A DNA stretch of 64,000 nucleotides from assembly GCF_014636295.1 (NCBI RefSeq), contig NZ_BMEC01000011.1, positions 124,001 to 188,000 on the forward strand, in the 5' to 3' direction. Below are positions 9,145-18,802 of the stretch, piece after piece; within the stretch, counting starts at the first letter, position 1; every line of letters begins with the position of its first letter. The translations under genes were made by a program, and so were the position numbers. The notes below the pieces were generated by a model. It saw only the letters and a program-made list of their open reading frames with translations. It did no database searches and was not told the origin of the DNA. The DNA comes from Marivirga lumbricoides. Lineage in GTDB: Bacteria; Bacteroidota; Bacteroidia; Cytophagales; Cyclobacteriaceae.

Positions 9145-10629
9145 GTGGGAATAGTCATTAAACAAAGTGCGTATGCTTCAGCCATCAGCTATATTGGTGT
9201 GGTGATTGGGGCTGTAAACACTATATTTTTACTCCCCGAATTCTTCTCACCGGAAGATTTAGGACTTTACAAAGCCGTATTTTCTATGGCCATACTACTT
9301 TCACCATTTGCGCAAGTAGGGTTGGCACGCAGTACCCTCCGGTATTACCCTCGTTTTGATAATAGCCCTAAAACATCAGGAAGGTTTTTAGGTCTTATTT
9401 TGATATTAGGCTTCTTTACTATTTCCCTTTTTATTCTGCTCTTTCAATTGGTAGATGATTGGGTATTTGCATTTTTTCAACAAAAAGCACCAGAGCTAAT
9501 CAGGTATTACTGGCTCATACTTGTGTTAGCATCCATCATGGTATACATCTCTATTTTTGAAGCCTACTATAAAGCATTATTAAACGTTGTAGTGCCTACT
9601 TTAATGAAAGAACTCATGCTTAGAGTGGTTGTAGGCTTACTGGCCATACTCTACTTCTTAGATATAATTTCATTTGAATGGTTTCTTAATTACACAGTGA
9701 TAAGTTATGTACTAAGTTTATTTCTGCTGATAGCTGTGCTGATTATCAAAAAACAAATCCATTTGAATTTATTTATTTTTCAAATAGATAAAGCCTTCAT
9801 TAAAGAACTGTTAAAATATATGTTTTTTATAATGGCAGGAGCCGTTGGCTCCGCCATTGTACTTCAAATTGATCAGTTGATGGTTACGGGGTATCTTGGC
9901 CTAAAGGAAAATGCTGTTTACGTAATTGCCTTTTTCATGGCAACGGTTATTGAAATACCAAAAAGGGCGATAGCACAAATGTCTGATTCCATAATTGCTA
10001 AGTCGTTCGAATTCGAAAGAATGGATGAAATAAAAAAAATTTACAAGCAAAGCAGTATTAATCAGCTCATTTTAGGAAGCTATGTTTTTCTGTTGATTGT
10101 GATGAACCTGGATAATATTTACCAAATTATGCCTAAAGGAGAGATTTACGAAGCGGGAAAATGGGTGGTAGTATTAATTGGTATGGGTAAAATAGCTGAG
10201 ATGGGCTTCGGTGTAAACTCAGAAATCATTATTTCTTCTAAACTTTACAAAATAAATATTGGATTTGTACTTTTACTGGCCCTACTTACAATTGCTTTAA
10301 ATGTATTATTAATTCCTACTTATGGTCTGATAGGTTCGGCCATTGCTTCATTTGCAGCACTTTTCTCATTTAACCTTATTAAAATGATTTTTATCTGGAA
10401 CAGGTTCAAGTTTCAGCCTTTTTCCTGGTCTACATTATCAGTTTTGTTGATTGCAGCCATTACATTTATAAGCATCTACTTTGTACCTCAGCTGGAAAAC
10501 CCAATTATTAACCTGCTTTGGATAAGCCTTCTGCTTACACTCATATTTGGTGCTTTAATTTTATTATTTAAACCCTCTCAGGAGATTCACAAAATGCTCT
10601 TACACCTGAAAAATAAAATTACACCTTAA
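9145..10629 (+). CDS. Polysaccharide flippase (Wzx-like, MOP superfamily)
   Basis: A 494-residue membrane protein with about 14 hydrophobic segments, matching the polysaccharide biosynthesis/O-antigen flippase family, which moves undecaprenyl-linked sugar repeat units across the inner membrane. The N-terminal pattern (IKQSAYASAISYIGVVIGAVNTIFLLPEFFSPEDLGLY, split here over helix 1 and the first loop) is typical. The start is GTG at 9145; no in-frame ATG gives the complete first helix. Its 3' end overlaps the convergent aminotransferase gene by 11 bases. The neighbouring sugar aminotransferase suggests a surface-polysaccharide or A-LPS role, although they are on opposite strands. Confidence 0.87.
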   Translation: MGIVIKQSAYASAISYIGVVIGAVNTIFLLPEFFSPEDLGLYKAVFSMAILLSPFAQVGLARSTLRYYPRFDNSPKTSGRFLGLILILGFFTISLFILLFQLVDDWVFAFFQQKAPELIRYYWLILVLASIMVYISIFEAYYKALLNVVVPTLMKELMLRVVVGLLAILYFLDIISFEWFLNYTVISYVLSLFLLIAVLIIKKQIHLNLFIFQIDKAFIKELLKYMFFIMAGAVGSAIVLQIDQLMVTGYLGLKENAVYVIAFFMATVIEIPKRAIAQMSDSIIAKSFEFERMDEIKKIYKQSSINQLILGSYVFLLIVMNLDNIYQIMPKGEIYEAGKWVVVLIGMGKIAEMGFGVNSEIIISSKLYKINIGFVLLLALLTIALNVLLIPTYGLIGSAIASFAALFSFNLIKMIFIWNRFKFQPFSWSTLSVLLIAAITFISIYFVPQLENPIINLLWISLLLTLIFGALILLFKPSQEIHKMLLHLKNKITP

Positions 10630-11707
10630 AAAAATTCTTAATTTGTTCGCATACATAATAAATCTCTTCTTCTGTATGGGCAGGATGAATAGGCAGTGAA
10701 AGCACTGTAGCTGCAGCTTCTTCAGCATTTTGACAGGATGTTTTATACTTTAAAAAAACCTCCATTTGAGTTAGCGAATTAGGATAATGAATATCAGTTT
10801 CTACACCTTGCTCCTCTAAAAACTGCCTCAACTCCTCTCTCCTATCTGTTCTAATTACAAACTGGTGATAAACATGGCCGGAATAATTACCTGGAAGTTG
10901 GATGGCAGTACCAGACAATTCCTGATGATAAATATGTGCCAGCTCCTGCCTTCTGCTATTTTCTTTATTGAGAAAAGGAAGCTTAGCCGCTAAAACTGCT
11001 GCCTGTAACTCATCTAAACGGCTGTTCCTTCCTAGTTGTACATGCTTATTTCTTATAAGCTGACCATGATTTGCCCACTTTTTATAAGCATTCGCCATCT
11101 TTTCATTATTGGTTAATATACATCCACCATCACCTAATGCACCTAAATTTTTGGTGGGATAAAAACTAAATGCAGCTACATCACCAAAAGTACCTGACAT
11201 GTTACCTCCGGTAGAGGCACCATGCGCCTGTGCACAATCTTCAATTAATAAAATCCCGGCATCTTCACAGAGTTGTTTAATTGCTGTAATTTCAGGATGA
11301 ACCATACCAAATAAATGTGGTAGAATAATCGCTTTTGTTGCCTCTCTTATTAACCCTTGAAGATCGTTTGAGAGAATCCCATAGTGCGACAGGTTTATAT
11401 CTGCAAAAACAGGAGTAGCACCAACTAATTCAATAACAGAAGCATCAGAAAACCAGGTAAAAGATGATGTAATCACCTCATCTCCAGTACCTATTTCATG
11501 GGCACGTAAAATAATCTCCAGCGAATCGGTGCAATTAGCAGTAGAAATAAAATAGTTGATACCTATGTATTCCTTGAAAGTTCTTTCGAATGATTCAGTA
11601 TAATATCCATTAAAAAAAATGCCATTATTCATTACATCATTCACCGCATTTATTACTTCAGCAGGGAGCGGACTGAGGGTTAGGAATGGAATAGTTTTTT
11701 GAGACAT
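10619..11707 (-). CDS. DegT/DnrJ/EryC1/StrS family sugar aminotransferase
   Basis: A 362-residue PLP-dependent enzyme that transfers an amino group from glutamate to a keto-sugar nucleotide, used in O-antigen or glycan synthesis. The PLP lysine is Lys186 in YPTKNLGALGDGG; Asp157 and Gln160 in IEDCAQAHGA contact the cofactor ring. Length is typical (360-400). It converges with, and overlaps by 11 bases, the flippase gene. The exact sugar (for example a 3- or 4-keto-6-deoxy sugar) cannot be told. No dehydratase or glycosyltransferase is present in the window. Confidence 0.9.
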   Translation of the reverse strand: MSQKTIPFLTLSPLPAEVINAVNDVMNNGIFFNGYYTESFERTFKEYIGINYFISTANCTDSLEIILRAHEIGTGDEVITSSFTWFSDASVIELVGATPVFADINLSHYGILSNDLQGLIREATKAIILPHLFGMVHPEITAIKQLCEDAGILLIEDCAQAHGASTGGNMSGTFGDVAAFSFYPTKNLGALGDGGCILTNNEKMANAYKKWANHGQLIRNKHVQLGRNSRLDELQAAVLAAKLPFLNKENSRRQELAHIYHQELSGTAIQLPGNYSGHVYHQFVIRTDRREELRQFLEEQGVETDIHYPNSLTQMEVFLKYKTSCQNAEEAAATVLSLPIHPAHTEEEIYYVCEQIKNFFKV

Positions 11708-11821
11708 TCTTTTAAAGTATTGATTACATTTATATCTTCAAAGCTAAATATATAACAGAAAAAATTTGCCTTCAGACAATCCTTTTTGAGATATAATTAG
11801 GCTTTCAGAAAGCAATTAAGT

Positions 11822-11829
11822 TAATTTTG
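11822..11829 (+). promoter_or_regulatory. -7 box (TAATTTTG) of pfkA
   Basis: TAATTTTG matches TAnnTTTG exactly, 23 bases before the pfkA start codon. No TTG lies at the proper distance upstream, so only half of the promoter is supported. Confidence 0.4.
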
Positions 11830-11852
11830 ATTTTTATTACACAAAAATTACA

Positions 11853-12824
11853 ATGAAGAAAGTAGCCATATTTACCTCCGGAGGAGATGCCCCGGGAATG
11901 AATGCATGTATAAGAGCCTCTGTAAGAGGCGCTATTTATCATGGAGTTGAGATTTTCGGTATTTACAGAGGATATGATGGGATGATTGAAGGGGATATTG
12001 AACCGATGAATTCTTATTCTGTAAGCAATATTATTCAAAAAGGAGGTACAATTTTAAAATCTGCCAGAAGTATAGAGTTCAGGACCAAGGAAGGCAGGCA
12101 GAAGGCTTATGAACAACTTCAGAAATTTGGCATTGAAGGATTAATTGCCATAGGAGGAGATGGTACTTTTACTGGTGCTAAAGTATTTTATGAGGAATTC
12201 GGAATTCCTACCGTTGGTGCGCCAGGCACAATAGATAACGATTTATACGGAACAGATTATACTATAGGCTTTGACACAGCAGTAAATACCGCTTTAGATG
12301 CCATTGATAAAATTCGTGATACTGCAAACTCCCATAATCGCTTATTTTTCGTAGAAGTTATGGGGCGTGATTCCGGCTATATTGCAATCAGATCGGGTAT
12401 TGGTGGAGGTGCTGAGCTGGTAATGGTACCGGAAACTGCCACTTCAATCACTGAAGTAATTAGTACACTTCAGGAAGGCTGGAATCGAAAAAAAACTTCT
12501 TCTATTGTAGTAGTGGCAGAAGGCGATGAAGAAGGAAATGCGATGGAAATTGCTGAGAAAGTGAAAAGCCAAATTCATATGAAAGATGTTAAAGTTTCCA
12601 TTCTGGGCCACATACAAAGAGGTGGCACACCAAGTGCTCAGGACAGAATATTGGCCAGCCGCTTAGGTTTAGGAGCCCTTGAAGGTTTACTCAATGGAGA
12701 AAAAAATGTGATGGCAGGTATCATTAATGAGAAACTTGTTTACACTTCATTCGAGGAAAGTATAGGTAAAACAAAAGAATTGAATCAGGATTTAATAAGA
12801 ATGGTGAAAATACTAAGTGTCTGA
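11853..12824 (+). CDS. pfkA: 6-phosphofructokinase
   Basis: A 323-residue ATP-dependent phosphofructokinase that makes fructose 1,6-bisphosphate in glycolysis. The nucleotide loop SGGDAPGMNACIR starts at residue 9, GGDGTFTGA and the catalytic PGTIDND segment follow, and MGRDSGYIA and GHIQRGG are present as in bacterial homotetrameric PfkA. The Gly-Asp-Gly-Thr version of the ATP site (rather than Gly-Gly-Asp-Asn of PPi enzymes) supports ATP use. Length is normal (about 320). It is monocistronic, with a short spacer of about 95 bases before the next gene. Confidence 0.96.
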   Translation: MKKVAIFTSGGDAPGMNACIRASVRGAIYHGVEIFGIYRGYDGMIEGDIEPMNSYSVSNIIQKGGTILKSARSIEFRTKEGRQKAYEQLQKFGIEGLIAIGGDGTFTGAKVFYEEFGIPTVGAPGTIDNDLYGTDYTIGFDTAVNTALDAIDKIRDTANSHNRLFFVEVMGRDSGYIAIRSGIGGGAELVMVPETATSITEVISTLQEGWNRKKTSSIVVVAEGDEEGNAMEIAEKVKSQIHMKDVKVSILGHIQRGGTPSAQDRILASRLGLGALEGLLNGEKNVMAGIINEKLVYTSFEESIGKTKELNQDLIRMVKILSV

Positions 12825-12918
12825 TCTGCCAAAAAACACCTACATTTTATTAAAATGAATTTTTAGAGCTCTTTTTGGGTTATTACTCGCTATTTCATTA
12901 AATGAATGATAAATAACA

Positions 12919-13908
12919 ATGGAATTTAAAACAACACTTGAAATAAAGCCTTCAGAAGAGAAAATCCACCCCCACTTTAAGGTGGTTTCTATAGGTTCTT
13001 GTTTTGCTGACCACATCGGTCATAGGTTTGAGGAAATGAAAACAGATATTCTGAGTAACCCGTTCGGAATTATCTACAATCCTATTTCTCAAATGCGTTT
13101 AATTAATTTATGTCTTGATAACCAACCACTTAATCCAGAACATATAGTAGAAAACCAGGATATTTATAATCATCTTGATGCGCACAGTATGTTTGGCAAA
13201 AAGAAGCTTGAAGAACTTCAAAAAGGAATTCAGGAAGCTTCTGATTCATTAAAGAATTACCTGGAACATTCAAAAGTATTGATCCTAACTTTCGGTACGT
13301 CCTGGGTTTTCCGCTACGAGAAAACAAAAGAAATTGTAGCCAATTGCCATAAATTACCTTCTCAAAATTTCACGAAGGAACTTTTAAGCATTGAAGATAT
13401 TACAAGTGAAGTAATAAGCACACTTAAAAAACTGAAAGAAGTAAATCCGGCTATCAGAGTGATACTTACAGTGAGCCCGGTGAGGCACATCAAAGAAGGT
13501 ATTCCTGAAAACATGTTAAGTAAGTCCATTTTACGGGTTGCTGTAGATCATATAGAAAAAGCGCTGCCGGACATTTCCTATTTCCCGGCTTATGAACTCA
13601 TAATGGACGATTTGCGCGACTACCGCTTCTTTGGGGAAGATATGATCCACCCAAACCTGATGGCCAGGAATTATATTTGGCAAAAATTCAGGGAAACTTA
13701 TTTCTCTGATGCACTTTTTACTTATTGCGATAAATGGCAATCCATTAAAAATGACTTAAACCATAGAGTGATGAACCCCGGCTCAATAGAACACGTTCAG
13801 TTTCTTGAATCCTTATTAAAGAAATTAGAAAAATTCTCGGTGATAGGAAACGTTAATGCTGAGAAAGAATACGTGCAAAAAGAATTGGAAGATGCCAGAA
13901 GCCAATAA
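12919..13908 (+). CDS. GSCFA domain protein
   Basis: A 329-residue cytoplasmic protein of the GSCFA family. The family name motif is seen literally near the N-terminus: VSIGSCFADHIGHRF. The fold is thought to be of the SGNH/GDSL hydrolase type: the motif Ser would be the nucleophile, and a later DMIHPN segment supplies the Asp and His of the third block. No substrate is established for the family. The 3' end overlaps the DUF255 gene by 17 bases, so the two are probably translated together, and PriA follows with a 4-base overlap. Confidence 0.88.
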   Translation: MEFKTTLEIKPSEEKIHPHFKVVSIGSCFADHIGHRFEEMKTDILSNPFGIIYNPISQMRLINLCLDNQPLNPEHIVENQDIYNHLDAHSMFGKKKLEELQKGIQEASDSLKNYLEHSKVLILTFGTSWVFRYEKTKEIVANCHKLPSQNFTKELLSIEDITSEVISTLKKLKEVNPAIRVILTVSPVRHIKEGIPENMLSKSILRVAVDHIEKALPDISYFPAYELIMDDLRDYRFFGEDMIHPNLMARNYIWQKFRETYFSDALFTYCDKWQSIKNDLNHRVMNPGSIEHVQFLESLLKKLEKFSVIGNVNAEKEYVQKELEDARSQ

Positions 13909-15919
13909 ACTCATTCATGAAACCAGCCCTTATTTATTACAGCATGCCTATAACCCTGTAAATTGGCAGGCATGGAATGCAGAATCTTTAAAAGAAGCCC
14001 AAACACTTGACAAGCCCATTCTTTTAAGCATAGGTTATGCCGCATGCCACTGGTGCCATGTGATGGAGCATGAATGCTTTGAAGACGAAGAAGTAGCTCA
14101 AATTATGAATGAGAACTTCGTCTGCATTAAGCTGGATAGAGAAGAAAGACCTGATGTGGATCAAATTTATATGGATGCCATCCAAACCATGGGGCTAAAT
14201 GGTGGTTGGCCCCTCAATGTATTTTTGATGCCCGATCAAAAACCATTTTACGGAGGCACTTATTTTCCGAAGAAAAATTGGATGAGCCTGCTGGATAATG
14301 TTGCAGTGGCTTATCAGAAAAATAGAGACAAACTTGCGGAATCAGCAGATAATTTTGCGGAAGCCTTAAGCACTTCAGAAATAGCAAAATTACAAGTTGC
14401 TGATAATAATAAAGTTTCTTTTTCTGCCACTTCATTATCGGAGACTTATAAGCAACTGTCAAAGTATTTTGATGAAGATAATGGCGGCACAATTGGTGCA
14501 CCGAAATTTCCTATGCCTGTTATCTGGCGGTTTCTCACTAAATATGCCAGCTTAAATAACCATAAAAGTGCTACTGACCATTTTAGCTTCACTTTAAGTG
14601 CAATGGCGCAAGGGGGAATTTATGATCAGGTGGGCGGTGGATTTGCACGTTATTCAGTTGATGCAGAATGGTTTGCACCCCATTTTGAGAAAATGTTATA
14701 TGATAATGGTCAGCTAATTAGTTTATACGCTAATGCTTATCGTTTCACAAGACAGCAATACTTCCACCTTATATTAAAAGAAAGTATCGATTTTGTTAAG
14801 AGGGAATTGATGCACGAAAATGGAGGGTTCTACTCTGCCCTTGATGCTGACTCAGAAGGTGAAGAAGGAAAATTCTACGTTTGGACAAAAGAAGAATGGC
14901 AAGAAGTTTTAGGTGATGACGCTGAGTTATTGGCTAAGTTTTACAATATTCTCCCTCAAGGAAACTGGGAGAAAGGCTGGAACATCCCTTTTCAGCATAG
15001 CAATGCTGAAGCATTTTGTAAGGCAGAGGTTATCGATTTAGATCTATTCCTACAAAAACTTAAAAAGGCAAAAAAGAAGCTACTACAGAAAAGAAGTAAC
15101 AGAGTGCGGCCCGGTCTTGATGATAAAATGTTGTGTGGATGGAACGCGCTGATGCTCACAGGACTTTGCGATGCTTATAAGGCTGATAATAATGAGGAAT
15201 ACCTTCAAATGGCAAGGGGAAATTTTGAATTTATTATCAGTAAACTCCTCAAAGGAAATAAACTGCACAGAAACTATAAAAATGGAAAATCAACTTTAGA
15301 TGCCTACCTGGAAGATTATGCACTTACCATTCAGGCTTTTATAGCCTATGCAGAGGTTTCCGGCAATCTTGATGCTTTACATAAGGCCAGGGAATTGGCA
15401 GACTATACATTAGCTAATTTTTACGATGAAGCAGAAAAGCTGTTTTATTATACTGATGCTCAATCGGAAAAATTAATTGCTAGAAAAAAAGAAATTTTTG
15501 ATAACGTAATTCCAGCCTCTAATTCTGTAATGATGGAAAACCTGCATTGGCTGGGTATACTTAGCGCTGGTTCTGACTATCTGGAAATTTCTGACACAAT
15601 GCTTCAACAGGTGGAGCATTTTATTAGCAAGGAGCCAAGGTATATGTCCAATTGGGCTTCTGCAGCTACCCTAAAAGTGCATAATACATATGATGTTGTC
15701 ATTATTGGGCCTGAAGCAAAAAATATGCAGCAACAAATGTGGGCTCAGTTTCACCCTAATGCATTAATTCTAGCAAGGGAAGAACCTACTGAAATAGCAT
15801 CTGTATTTAAAGGAAGGGAATTATTGAACCAACAAACTACTATATTTGTGTGTCAGATGAATGCCTGCCAAAAACCTGTGAATACTGTAGGCGAAGCTAT
15901 TGAGCAACTTAAAAGATGA
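13892..15919 (+). CDS. Thioredoxin-fold DUF255 protein (YyaL/SPATA20-like)
   Basis: A 675-residue protein with an N-terminal thioredoxin-like DUF255 domain (about 1-165) and a C-terminal (alpha/alpha)6-barrel-like region related to N-acylglucosamine 2-epimerases. The start NKLIHETSPYLLQHAYNPVNW is the family signature, which fixes the ATG at 13892 rather than the earlier in-frame ATG at 13856. The CxxC redox site is ACHWCH (Cys52, Cys55). The family is widespread from bacteria to mammals; its biochemical role is unsettled. It overlaps GSCFA by 17 bases upstream and priA by 4 bases (ATGA) downstream, so it sits in the middle of a tightly coupled three-gene run. Confidence 0.9.
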   Translation: MPEANKLIHETSPYLLQHAYNPVNWQAWNAESLKEAQTLDKPILLSIGYAACHWCHVMEHECFEDEEVAQIMNENFVCIKLDREERPDVDQIYMDAIQTMGLNGGWPLNVFLMPDQKPFYGGTYFPKKNWMSLLDNVAVAYQKNRDKLAESADNFAEALSTSEIAKLQVADNNKVSFSATSLSETYKQLSKYFDEDNGGTIGAPKFPMPVIWRFLTKYASLNNHKSATDHFSFTLSAMAQGGIYDQVGGGFARYSVDAEWFAPHFEKMLYDNGQLISLYANAYRFTRQQYFHLILKESIDFVKRELMHENGGFYSALDADSEGEEGKFYVWTKEEWQEVLGDDAELLAKFYNILPQGNWEKGWNIPFQHSNAEAFCKAEVIDLDLFLQKLKKAKKKLLQKRSNRVRPGLDDKMLCGWNALMLTGLCDAYKADNNEEYLQMARGNFEFIISKLLKGNKLHRNYKNGKSTLDAYLEDYALTIQAFIAYAEVSGNLDALHKARELADYTLANFYDEAEKLFYYTDAQSEKLIARKKEIFDNVIPASNSVMMENLHWLGILSAGSDYLEISDTMLQQVEHFISKEPRYMSNWASAATLKVHNTYDVVIIGPEAKNMQQQMWAQFHPNALILAREEPTEIASVFKGRELLNQQTTIFVCQMNACQKPVNTVGEAIEQLKR

Positions 15920-18438
15920 GTCAATTAAACCTTCAAAGTAATTTCCCGGAAAGTAAACAGCCCACACTTTTTGCCAAAATTCTTTTACCACTTCCACTGC
16001 CTAAAACCTTCACCTATAGAATTCCGAAAAATCTACAGGATCTCATCAATGTAGGTGTTCGCGTTATAGTGCCTTTTGGAACCAAAAAAATAACTACCGG
16101 TGTAGTAAAGGAAATTCAGCAGACTCCTCCTGAAGGCTATGAAGCTAAGTACATCCTTGAGATTTTAGATGAATTTCCGGTTTTATGCAATCAGCAATTC
16201 AGGTTGTTTGAATGGATGGCTCAATACTATATGTGTACGGAAGGGGAAGTAATGAATATAGCGCTGCCTTCAGGAATGAAATTAAGTAGCGAATCCAAAA
16301 TTCAACTGAATCCTGCTTTTAAGCTTGAGCAAGCTAACTTTATTTTTAGCGAGCTTGAACTGGTAGTGCTCAATTTACTTAAAAAAGAAAACTTACTCTC
16401 CTATCAGCAAATAGCGGAAATCAGTAATACCAAGCAAAGCAGCCTCATTATTAAGGATTTACTAAAAAAAGAGGCCATCATCCTCATTGAACAGGTACAG
16501 GAAAAGTATAAGCCAAAGACAGAAAAAGTAGTGAGACTGCATCAGCAATATTTGGATAAGCAATCCTTAGCTGCTTTAATGGACGAGCTTGAGAAAAAGC
16601 CAAAACAGTTGGACGTGCTTCTAAAATACCTGCAAGAAGTACCGGTTTTTTCTGAACCGGAGAAAAACGAATCCGGATTGGAAAAAAAGGTTTTCAAGCC
16701 GGAAGAATTTTCAGCTTCTTCCCTATCTACCCTTATCAAAAATGAAGTTTTTGAAGAAATGGAGGTGATTGTATCACGACTGGATTACTTAAGCAGAGGG
16801 AAAATAGTTGATACAGAAATACAGCTCAGTGATGCTCAAAACACCTGTAAAGAACAAATAATCCAATCTTTTCAGGAATTTCCAGTCACACTTTTACATG
16901 GTGTAACAGGCAGTGGCAAAACAGAAATCTATCTCTCCTTTATTAAAGAGGTGATAGAAAGCGGGTCTCAGGCATTATTCCTTCTTCCAGAAATAGCTAT
17001 CACAACCCAAATGATCCAGCGTGTGAGAAAGCTCTTCGGAGATCAGGTAGGTGTGTACCATTCCAAATTTTCTGATGCTGAAAGAGTGGAAGTATGGCAG
17101 GGCGTGGCAGAAGGAAGGATTAACTTTGTAATTGGAGTCAGATCATCTGTGATGCTTCCTTTCAACAATCTCTCCTTAATAGTGGTAGATGAAGAACATG
17201 AAAGCAGTTACAAGCAATATGACCCTGCCCCAAGATATCATGCAAGAGATACTGCCATAGTTTTAAGCCAGATTCATCAGGCACAGATTTTACTAGGTTC
17301 TGCTACACCGGCTTATGAGACCTTTCACAATGCCCATAAAGGCAAATACGGGTATGTAAAACTTGCAGAAAGGTATGGAGAAGGAAAACTGCCTGACATA
17401 GAAATTGTGGATATGCGAAAGGCAGTAGCTAAAAAGCAGGTAACAGATGACTTCAGCCATGTTTTTCTTACCGCTATGCAAGAGGAACTGGAAAAAGGTA
17501 ATCAGGCCATCATTTTTCAAAACAGACGAGGTTATGCGCCTTACCTACAGTGCGAAACCTGTGGATGGATTGCCGAGTGCGAAAATTGCTCAGTAAGCCT
17601 GACTTACCACATGCATCAACATGAATTAAAATGTCATTACTGTGGATTCCGCCAAAAGAGTCCTGCTGCCTGTTTAAAATGTGAGTCTACTGCCCTCAAA
17701 ATGAAAGGTTTTGGTACAGAGAAAATTGAAGATGATTTAAAGCTTCACTTTCCTGACACACGTATTCAGCGGATGGACAGAGATACCACCAGGAAAAAAT
17801 ATAGTTACCAGCAGATTATTGAAGCTTTTGAATCCGGTGAAACACAGGTTTTAATTGGTACGCAAATGGTAAGCAAGGGCCTGGACTTTGAGAATGTCAG
17901 TTTGGTAGGTATAGTTGATGCAGACCGAATTATGTACTATCCTGATTTCAGAGCTGAAGAACGAGCCTTTCAATTGATGCTGCAGGTAAGCGGACGTGCA
18001 GGTCGGAATAATAAGTCGGGCAAGGTGATGGTGCAGACTTTTCAGAAAGATCATCCGCTCTTTCATTATCTTATTAATTATAATTTTGAAGGGTTCTATC
18101 AGCTTCAGCTAAAAGAAAGACATTCATTTTTTTATCCTCCATTCTGTAGAATTATCAGGATAATACTAAAAGGGAATCAGGCAAATATCACCAGAAGTGG
18201 AGCACAAAACCTATACAATGCGCTATCTCCCATAATAGGACAAAAAAGGTTGTTAGCACCTCATGAACCTATGATTGCTAAAATCAGGAACATTTACCAT
18301 ATGGAAATATGGGTTAAATTGGAAAAAGGTTACCCTCTGGAAAATACAAAAAAACAGATTATTGAATCTGTTGAGAAGATGAAGGAAAATAGTCACTTCA
18401 GAAAATTGAGGGTAGTATATGATGTAGATCCCCAGTAG
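15916..18438 (+). CDS. priA: Primosomal protein N' (replication restart helicase PriA)
   Basis: An 840-residue 3'-to-5' helicase that recognises abandoned forks and reloads the replisome. Parts: N-terminal 3'-fork binding domain (about 15-110), winged-helix-like region, helicase core with Walker A GVTGSGKT (329-336) and DEEH motif (VVDEEHESSYKQYD), and a zinc cluster with the Cys pattern CETCGWIAECENC ... CHYCG ... CLKC between the two helicase lobes. QVSGRAGR (motif VI) is intact. Length is slightly above E. coli PriA (732), as usual in Bacteroidota. It begins in the ATGA overlap with the DUF255 gene. Confidence 0.95.
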   Translation: MSQLNLQSNFPESKQPTLFAKILLPLPLPKTFTYRIPKNLQDLINVGVRVIVPFGTKKITTGVVKEIQQTPPEGYEAKYILEILDEFPVLCNQQFRLFEWMAQYYMCTEGEVMNIALPSGMKLSSESKIQLNPAFKLEQANFIFSELELVVLNLLKKENLLSYQQIAEISNTKQSSLIIKDLLKKEAIILIEQVQEKYKPKTEKVVRLHQQYLDKQSLAALMDELEKKPKQLDVLLKYLQEVPVFSEPEKNESGLEKKVFKPEEFSASSLSTLIKNEVFEEMEVIVSRLDYLSRGKIVDTEIQLSDAQNTCKEQIIQSFQEFPVTLLHGVTGSGKTEIYLSFIKEVIESGSQALFLLPEIAITTQMIQRVRKLFGDQVGVYHSKFSDAERVEVWQGVAEGRINFVIGVRSSVMLPFNNLSLIVVDEEHESSYKQYDPAPRYHARDTAIVLSQIHQAQILLGSATPAYETFHNAHKGKYGYVKLAERYGEGKLPDIEIVDMRKAVAKKQVTDDFSHVFLTAMQEELEKGNQAIIFQNRRGYAPYLQCETCGWIAECENCSVSLTYHMHQHELKCHYCGFRQKSPAACLKCESTALKMKGFGTEKIEDDLKLHFPDTRIQRMDRDTTRKKYSYQQIIEAFESGETQVLIGTQMVSKGLDFENVSLVGIVDADRIMYYPDFRAEERAFQLMLQVSGRAGRNNKSGKVMVQTFQKDHPLFHYLINYNFEGFYQLQLKERHSFFYPPFCRIIRIILKGNQANITRSGAQNLYNALSPIIGQKRLLAPHEPMIAKIRNIYHMEIWVKLEKGYPLENTKKQIIESVEKMKENSHFRKLRVVYDVDPQ

Positions 18439-18550
18439 GTAACAAAAAAATTATCCTTTCAAATCTTATTCATGTTAAGTTGTAACTACAGCAGAAGCTC
18501 AACGTTAACATTGCTATAACTTAATTTTTTAATCACTAAATTTTTTAATT

Positions 18551-18736
18551 ATGAATAAGGATATAATTGCAGGGAATTGGAAAGAAAAATCAGGTAAGTT
18601 AAAGCAGAAATATGCAGAACTTACTGATGACGATTTAAAATACTCTGAAGGAAAAGAAGAGGAGCTTGTTGGAAAAATCCAGAAAAAGCTAGGAGTAGGA
18701 AAAGATGAAGCTGAAAAGATAATCAGCGACATTTAA
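18551..18736 (+). CDS. CsbD family stress-response protein
   Basis: A 61-residue soluble protein. The opening NKDIIAGNWKEKSGKLKQKY and the later GKEEELVGKIQKKLG are the two halves of the CsbD-like domain, a small helical protein induced by general stress in many bacteria. Its molecular function is unknown. It stands 112 bases after priA and is closed by a perfect palindromic terminator at 18744-18771, so it is probably its own unit. Length matches the family (55-70). Confidence 0.9.
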   Translation: MNKDIIAGNWKEKSGKLKQKYAELTDDDLKYSEGKEEELVGKIQKKLGVGKDEAEKIISDI

Positions 18737-18743
18737 TTGGAAT

Positions 18744-18771
18744 AAAAGGCCTTAAAATTTTAAGGCCTTTT
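18744..18771. terminator. Bidirectional palindromic terminator
   Basis: A perfect 28-base palindrome with AAAAGGCCTTAAAA as the left arm. Both strands therefore present a GGCC-containing stem followed by T residues, which can end the csbD transcript on the plus strand and the 18803-19108 gene on the minus strand. Confidence 0.85.
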
Positions 18772-18802
18772 ATATTTTCTAATAACGTCTTAATTCCGCT
18801 GC

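Noticed and set aside
13856-13891. Upstream ATG for the DUF255 gene
   Set aside because: The family signature begins right after the ATG at 13892; the upstream 12 residues are translated out of frame from GSCFA sequence.
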